DNA from: Aristolochia californica
Taxonomy: Eukaryota; Streptophyta; Magnoliopsida; Piperales; Aristolochiaceae
Reading direction: 5' to 3'
Assembly: GCA_029961685.1 (NCBI GenBank)
Contig: JARWKL010000016.1
Coordinates: 5,906,358-5,970,357 of the forward strand
DNA length: 64,000 bases
Shown: positions 58,261-64,000 of the stretch, piece by piece
How positions within the stretch are numbered: position 1 is the first letter of the stretch
Layout: every line of letters starts with the position of its first letter
Notes under the pieces: model-generated
The model's input: only the letters and a program-made list of their open reading frames with translations
Databases searched by the model: none
Told to the model about the DNA's origin: nothing
Translations under genes and position numbers: made by a program

Positions 58261-59475
58261 CTATTCAGGACACTTCACTGCTTGGTGATAGTATTGAGGT
58301 TCAACCTGAGAAGATAGACTGAGCGCAAAATGTCTGTGTGAATCAGAAAGGGCATGGTAAGAAATGGAGTTAGAAATTGGATAAGACGGAGAGGGTGAAG
58401 CAGATGGAGGAGAACCAACAAGTAAATTGCAGAGATAATCTTGCAAGTAATGAGGTGTATGAGTCTTCCGAGTAGATTTTTGAAGAATAGCACCAGTGGA
58501 TGAGGAAGGAACAAGTGTGGGAAGATCATCAACTGAAACATCAGAAATAACTCGTGAATCATGAATAGGTGAAGAATCAAGTTCGGGAAGAGGATGAGCT
58601 TGGATGGAGGAGTGGGGCAGAACCAAATCAGGAAAGGGATCAGTAACTTGATCTGAATATGTAATAGTATGAAAAGGGAAAACATCCTCATGGAACACGG
58701 AATCTCTTGAAAGAAAAACCTGTTTGGTCTCCACATCATAGAATTTATAACCTTTCACACCAGCTGGATAACCAAGAAACACACAAACCCGAGCACGAGG
58801 GTGGAACTTGGTGCGATGAGCAGCTAAGGTGGAAACAAAAGCTAAACAGCCAAAGACTCGAAAGAGAGAATAATCAGGAGATGTGTTATAGAGAAAATGA
58901 AAGGGTGTATTGTGTTGCAAGAGAGGAGGAGTTCTATTAATCAAGAAAGCCGCAGTAAGAATACACTCTGTCCAAAAAGAGACTGAAATGCAAGATTGAA
59001 AGAACAATGACTGAGCCACATTCAAAAGGTGTTTATGTTTTCTTTCAACAACTGAATTTTGTTGAGGCCATTCAACACATGAAAATTGGTGCAAAACTCC
59101 TTGAGCGTGAAAAAATTCAACAAAAGATAACTCAAGTGCATTATCAGATCGAAAAACCTTGATTTTGGCATTAAACTGCGTAGAAACCATGTTAAAAAAC
59201 CGCGGTATCACAGAAATAGCATCAGATTTAGTCTTCAATAGATAAATCCAAGTAAATCTAGTACAATCATCAACAAGAGTTAAGAAAAAACGATGACCAG
59301 TATAAGAAACAGTTTGATATGGTCCCCAAATATCATAGTGCACAAAATCAAAAGGAAATTTTGACAAATGATTATGGGATTCAAAAGATAGCTTACGTTG
59401 TTTAGCAAGAGGACAAATATAACAAGGATTTGATTTATGTAATCTAGTTACATCACAATTCAACCGATCTTTCAA
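58261..59475 (-). pseudogene. E3 integrase (GAG_pre-integrase and core), long open piece
   Basis: This 404-residue frame holds the zinc-binding region end (CYICPLAKQRKLSFESHNH), the core DFVHYDIWGPYQTVSYTGHR, LVDDCTRFTWIYLLKTKSD, VFRSDNALELSF and PQQNSVVERKHKHLLNVAQS with all three acidic residues present. The C-terminal GCLAFVSTLAAHRTKFHPRA and VFLGYPAGVKGYKFYDV follow. It inserts retroelement cDNA. It is separated from neighbouring parts by stops, so the polyprotein is not continuous. Confidence 0.93.
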
Positions 59476-59487
59476 GAAATCAAGTCT

Positions 59488-61148
59488 CTAGAAAGAAATG
59501 TGTCCTAGCCTATTATGCCAAACATGGGCAGAAACATTATTTACAAAAGCATGAGAAACAGAATTCAAACTTTGAGTGCTGAGGACATAGAGATCTTGGA
59601 CTTTGTCACCCTTGCCAATAGTCCTCTGGATGGATAGATCCTGGAGAATAAAATAATCAGGAAGGAAACTTACTGTAAGGCCAGAGTTAGTAACTAAAGC
59701 ACTAACAGAGATCAAGTTGAATTTGAATTGAGGAACAAATAGTACGTCTTTAAGCACAAGGTGATAATGCAATTTAATATTACCAGTAAAGTGGACCAAA
59801 AGTTGAAAATTATTGGGCAAAGTAACTGTAGTGTGAGGGATAGCATGCAAGGAAACGAAAATATGAGCTTGAGAGAAAATATGTCGAGTAGCTCCTGAGT
59901 CAACAATCCAGAATTGAGGTGAAGAAATTAGAGGATTTAAGGACACAGAAAAACAAATACCTGCCAAGCAATTGAATGTAGAAAATTCCGGAGCAGTGGT
60001 GACCTTTGCTGAGCTACTCAGGAGTGTAGAAAGCATTGACATGAATTGTTGATATTGATTTGAGTCCAGATTCTGAACAAAACTCCCAACAGAAGTAGAA
60101 CCTTGGCTATCAACGGCAGTAGAAACTTGATGAGCAGCAACATGAGAATTGTGGTTGGTTTTGGATGTAGATCCATGCGGATACCCATGGAGCTTGTAGC
60201 AACGAGCAATAGTATGACCAACATTCTTGCAATGAGTACAATACTTGTCCTTGTTCTGATTCCGGGGAGCACTGTAATCCTGATTCCAGGAAGCATTGTA
60301 ATTCGGATTCCGTGGAGCACTGTAATTTGAATGAAATTTTTGAGAGGTTTGTGAGCCAAGTTTAGTAACTTCTGTCGTCCCAGATTTAACTGCAAATGCC
60401 ATCGTGTCAGTGGGAGTGTTCGAACTCTCGAGGCATGAGTAGTCCTCTTTTGTTGTTCCTCTTGAACAACCAGAGAAAAAACACGATTAATAGGGGGCAT
60501 CGGATCCATGAGGAGCAACTGACCACGAATTTGGGAGAAAGAATCATCAAGGCCCATTAAGAATGACATGATATACTCCATATGGTGGTAATCAGTAAGA
60601 TTTTTAACGCCACCACAAGAGCAATTAGGACGGTAATTGCTCAGTTCTTCCCTAATGGTTTTCAGCTTGGTGAAATAAGTGCTAACGGAATCCTTGTCTT
60701 GACGCAAGTTCATCAATTCTCGTTTAAACTGAAAAATGTGAGGGCCGTTTCGCTGTTGAAAACGATCCAGAAAGTCAAGCCAAATTTCTCCAGCATAAGC
60801 AACAAAAATAACACTCGTAGAAATTTCTTTGGAAACCGAGTTTAAGATCCAAGAGATGACCATATTATTATTTCGGGTCCATGAGTTGAGCAAAATAGGA
60901 TCAGCACTTTGAGGTTCAGGGATGAAACCATCGATGAAGCCGACTTTGTTCTTCACAGAAGGGCAATCAACATCGCACGACTCCAACTAATGTAATTTTC
61001 ACCGGTAAGCAACTGCGAGACAAGAACTTGCCCAGGGCTGTCCGAATGGTGAATATAATAGGGGTTCAATGGTTCTTCAAAAACAGAACGAGTCAAACAC
61101 TGTACGAAGATCAGAATCGGAAGCACCCATCGATGAATAAGTCTCCAT
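59488..61148 (-). pseudogene. E3 gag and protease, frameshifted
   Basis: A start at 61148 (METYSSMGASDSDL) is followed by a stop. The conserved NPYYIHHSDSPGQVLVSQLL lies near 61060-61000. A frame change leads to the UBN2-type gag (60986-60450, FKRELMNLRQDKDSVSTYF, MEYIMSFLMGLDDSFSQIRG). Another shift near 60420 leads to 60402-59488 with zinc knuckle YCTHCKNVGHTIARCYKLHG and protease WIVDSGATRHIFSQ. So it is a gag-protease region in at least three frames. Confidence 0.9.
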
Positions 61149-61807
61149 GGAGCACTGACCGAAGCTGACTACCAATGCAACTCCAAAAAAAAATTCTCCA
61201 CCAAATCTCTCCAAAAAATATCAAATCCTTTTACACAACCTCAGAATCCAATAGCGAGCTCGAAAAAAAATCGAACGGGAATAATCCAGAGAAACACCCA
61301 AAATATTCACTGTCCTCGAGACTTCAACGTGAACATCCAAAAAAAATATTAACCTCTTAGCCAACCAGAAATCCAACTAACGCACGAATAGGGCCAACCT
61401 CTCGACCAACAATAAATTCAGAGATCTGATATCTCTTCAAAGAAAGCGCCCAAAATCGGCAAATCCAAAGAATGAACGCAGCAAGCATATCCAACCACTG
61501 GGCAACAGAATCCAGACGAAAAATAAAAGAGGGGTGAAATCTAACCTCTTTGCCGAAAATAACCAATGGAGTGAGGAACCTAACCTCTGCAGAACATCGA
61601 AAACATCAGAAATAGCCTCCCGACAACTTGAATCGCGGAGCCCCTTCCGAACAGTGATGAAAAAGAAGACAGAAACCCCTCTGTCAAAAATAATGGGCTG
61701 GCCGATGATCGTCGCCGGAAATAATCGCCGAAAATAGGTGAGAGAGACGGAGGAATGTCCGTCGTCCGAAAATAATCAGAGAAGGCGGATCATCTGCTTT
61801 GATACTA

Positions 61808-62015
61808 TATTAGAAAATCAAACGAGTAGAGAGTCGTTGAGCTCTGTCGTCGGGGAGGCACAGCAGAGAAGACGAAAAACAGATGAATCTTTATTTTCTG
61901 ATTTTGTTACTGTTTACAAGTTACAACGGAAACTTTATACAATAGAGGGGTAAAATAGTAAATTTAAAAACTTAGATAATAACGAAATAAAGAAAAAATA
62001 AATTACATTCTAGTA
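61808..62015 (-). repeat. 5' LTR of E3 (right copy)
   Basis: It is 208 bp and differs from the left copy at a modest number of positions (for example AACGAGTAGAGAGTCG against GACGAGCAAAGAGCCG). Confidence 0.95.
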
Positions 62016-63043
62016 GTTATCTCTGAAGACAAGCATAAAAAATTAATCAGGCAAGAAGGTCCTCTTTCCCACGAGGCTCTGAATCATCGTCCTCCCGAAG
62101 TGGCAACCAAGCTGGCGTAGGAAAGGCCAGCAAAAAATAATCTATCTTTGGAAGTTACGGAAACAATAGAGGACCAGTGAAGAGATTCTGAATCAATAGA
62201 GTTGTTGTCCAGAAATGGCAACACTGCGTGATACAGCCATGAGACTTTCCGAAAAACAGAGATAACAGCAATTGAGAGCGATCTTGTAAAAACGACAATG
62301 TTTTCTGGCTGGACTCGGGGAGTCCGGGTCTCGGCAGAACATAGTGGCCGACTGATTATAATTGGTTTCCTAACAAAGGAACCAATTTAAATCGGCAATA
62401 GTGCTTTTTCCCAGAAGAGCGGAAAATCAAAGCTCTTCGGGAGGCAGCTTTCTAGATTAGAGCAATGAACGAAAATTGATAGGAAACTTGCCCAGATAGC
62501 AGCGTGATAGAAGACTTTTTCCAGCAATATTTTTTGAGAAAATCAAGAATGTCCAAAGAGCTGCCTTTGACGAGCAGAGACCAGATAGGCTGGATCAAGC
62601 CAGCCACAACCTGCCAAACAAACTCCAATCGAGCAGGATATATGCCAACTTGATATATGCCAACCAGAATATCAGACCAGATGCCGATGATCAACAACGA
62701 AGTTGCCTCTGTTGCTGGAATGATTTGGAATGAAGGCAACTTTCCAAGGTAATTTACTAAGACAACGTTCTTTAGGCACCATGATAGCGCTTGCAGACTC
62801 TCTTCACCATCATTCACCGAGAGATTAGACTTCTAATCTGATACCCACAACAATTTCCAAAGAGAGGTAACAAAGAAACAAATAACGATGGCAGAGACAA
62901 TGACGAGCAAGGCAATACGATTTAATCAAGGGAAGTAAAAATTAAAAAATAATGCACGGGACTAACAGATAAAAGGAAAACAAATTCTAACAACATTCAA
63001 GAAAAAAACTTAAAAAACCATAGTCGGATTTATGAAAATCAAA
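62016..63043 (-). other. 5' internal region of E2, non-coding
   Basis: No gag motif is recognised. The 121-residue minus-strand frame at 62452-62817 shows no family feature. GATAGCAGCGTGATAGAAGA and TTCCAGCAATATT near 62495-62530 match the 14.5-kb region. This part should hold the packaging signal if E2 is mobilised in trans. Confidence 0.6.
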
Positions 63044-63055
63044 GCTCTGATATCA
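63044..63055 (-). other. Primer-binding site of E2
   Basis: On the minus strand it reads TGATATCAGAGC, one mismatch from the initiator-Met tRNA complement, directly adjoining the right LTR. Confidence 0.9.
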
Positions 63056-63424
63056 TGTTGATTTTCAGGACTCCATGAATTTAGCTCATGGAGACAAGAG
63101 AGAGAAACTTATTGGGAGAAACCTGGAGGAAGAAGTGTTATGGAATTGATTCCTAACCCTCCCCCTGAATCTCTATTTATAGATTAATGAAACTACTATA
63201 TTACAATAATACTGCTAAACTTAGGGTTTAGAGTTTAGGGTTTTAACCCTGGAACTTTAACTTAATTACATCAATGTCATCTTTATGAGATGACCCTTTA
63301 TTTACCATCCTTCCATCAATGTATGTAGACCTATGGGTCTTCTCCTTGATTTGTGGGCCTTGAACCCATCTTCTACATCTCTTGGTTGCATGGGTATTCC
63401 TTGGTCTTATGGGCTTGGACCAAA
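63056..63424 (-). repeat. 5' LTR of E2 (right copy)
   Basis: It starts TGTTGATTTTCAGGACTCC and is very similar to the left copy up to CCTTGGTCTTATGGGCTTGG. The terminal part is shorter than in the left copy and the CA end is not clean. Confidence 0.85.
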
Positions 63425-63466
63425 CGAAGCAAAAAGTCACAAGATCAAGTTTAAGGGGAGGGGGGG

Positions 63467-63843
63467 TGGTTTGGATCATAAACTTGATCCATGATCCATG
63501 ATCCAAGCCCAACTCAAGGAAACTTCCTGATTAAGAGATACGTCGGTAGCTAAAGTCGATTTCTTGGAGATGAGCTCATCACTGGCAAAGAAGCTTGAAG
63601 AAACATAAACATGTATGGCAATGAATTTGCCATGTAATAGAGAATTATGTGGTGTTTATTCACTCTTGTTATCTACAAATACATATGTAAACCATGTAAA
63701 ATGATAAGAAGAAGAAAATAGAATACAGAGAGTTATGCTTTTTTAAGTCATTCTTCTTCTTCTGTCTCCGTGAGAAAAATTCAGAAATTTGCAGAGACGC
63801 CAAAGAGAGAGATAGAGAGAAAGAAGCGTCATTTTATTTTACA
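63467..63843 (+). repeat. 3' LTR of E1
   Basis: It follows the purine run TTTAAGGGGAGGGGGG and matches the left LTR closely. It contains a small extra repeat (GATCCATGATCCATGATCC) and ends TTATTTTACA. Confidence 0.92.
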
Positions 63844-64000
63844 ACATTCTATAAATAAGATAGATGATTGGATTGCTTGCTGTTGAGTGTAGAAATAACA
63901 TCTCAATCTCGGGTGATTTTCTTCTGTCAACATGCAGAATGATAGCAATGCCAATGAAGATAAATGGCAACGAGACGAAAAAACAACTGTCCAAGATGGT
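63844..64000. other. Flanking DNA to window end
   Basis: About 150 bases without recognisable content. Confidence 0.5.

Larger units (their letters stand above)
56500..62015 (-). mobile_element. E3: complete Copia retrotransposon with perfect target duplication (minus strand)
   Basis: The element is 5516 bp with 208-bp LTRs at both ends, flanked by GTTAT (56495-56499 and 62016-62020). It has a degraded primer site (minus TAGTATCAAAGCAG) beside the right LTR and a polypurine tract CCTTGAGGGGGAGT beside the left LTR. LTR ends are TATTAG/CTAATA rather than TG/CA. All Copia domains are present but the frames are broken. It inserted into E2 and is the youngest layer of the nest. Confidence 0.96.
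54863..63424 (-). mobile_element. E2: non-coding LTR retrotransposon (minus strand), split by E3
   Basis: Left LTR 54863-55294 is followed inwards by a polypurine tract (minus strand CATCTTGAGGGGAAG). Right LTR 63056-63424 is preceded by a primer-binding site (63044-63055). Removing E3 leaves about 3 kb, of which about 2.2 kb is internal, with no gag or pol I can recognise. It therefore resembles a LARD-type non-autonomous element. E2 sits inside E1 gag. LTRs of the same family occur at 22182-22591 (solo) and 52494-52805. Confidence 0.82.
53438..63843 (+). mobile_element. E1: plus-strand Copia retrotransposon split by E2
   Basis: Left LTR 53438-53810, primer site TGGTATCAAAGC (53815-53826), leader and gag up to about 54860. 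Then comes the E2 insertion, a short gag continuation (63425-63450), a polypurine tract and the right LTR from 63467. The joined reading across E2 continues gag (EENHK then RSKKSQDQV), supporting a single element. Nearly all of pol was already lost. No matching target duplication is visible (TTCCA on the left, ACATT on the right). Confidence 0.85.

Noticed and set aside
58275..58739. 154-residue hydrophobic frame in E3
   Set aside because: It is an out-of-frame shadow of the integrase coding strand.
62452..62817. 121-residue frame in E2 as a captured gene
   Set aside because: No domain or splice structure seen; it probably reflects chance in a non-coding leader.

Overview
The window is nuclear DNA of a flowering plant, most likely a eudicot or other broad-leaved angiosperm with a repeat-rich genome. 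The evidence is spliced plant gene families (a subclass III SnRK2 kinase, an ADR1-type helper NLR, two CYP82-type P450s), plant Copia, Ty3 and PIF/Harbinger elements, interstitial TTTAGGG repeats and a plant 5S-derived sequence. I cannot name the species. Only four loci look like working host genes; almost everything else is transposon DNA of different ages.

Layout. 0-6 kb holds the last three exons of the SnRK2 gene and, in the same direction, a complete five-exon helper NLR of 825 residues. 6-14 kb holds a short decayed Copia on the plus strand (Copia-1), a long CT microsatellite and a Copia remnant on the minus strand. 14.8-21.5 kb is a complete but dead minus-strand Copia (Copia-2) whose pol is broken by a 5S-bearing, Cassandra-like insertion and whose leader holds a tRNA-derived SINE-like sequence and a tandem duplication. 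22.2-22.6 kb is a solo LTR with a perfect 5-bp target duplication, followed by about 2 kb of AT-rich DNA.

25.2-36.6 kb carries three related PIF/Harbinger copies: a truncated one fused to a second, then a third that carries telomere-like repeats. All are pseudogenes, and two share one premature stop in the transposase. 37.4-51.3 kb carries two minus-strand CYP82-type genes with the same single-intron layout, separated by a dead Copia (Copia-3) that abuts a Ty3 pol remnant.

52.5-63.9 kb is a three-level nest: a plus-strand Copia E1 that keeps only gag, split by a minus-strand non-coding LTR element E2, which is itself split by a 5.5-kb minus-strand Copia E3 with a perfect GTTAT duplication.

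How it works together. The SnRK2 (abscisic-acid signalling) and the helper NLR (immunity) are independent neighbours. The two P450s are a diverged duplicate pair in which specialised-metabolite oxidation is expected. The E2-type LTR recurs at 22.2, 52.5, 54.9 and 63.1 kb. I found no credible new enzymatic or defence system. The most distinctive observations are structural: the nested retrotransposons, the shared transposase stop, the telomere-repeat junction and the non-coding E2 family.
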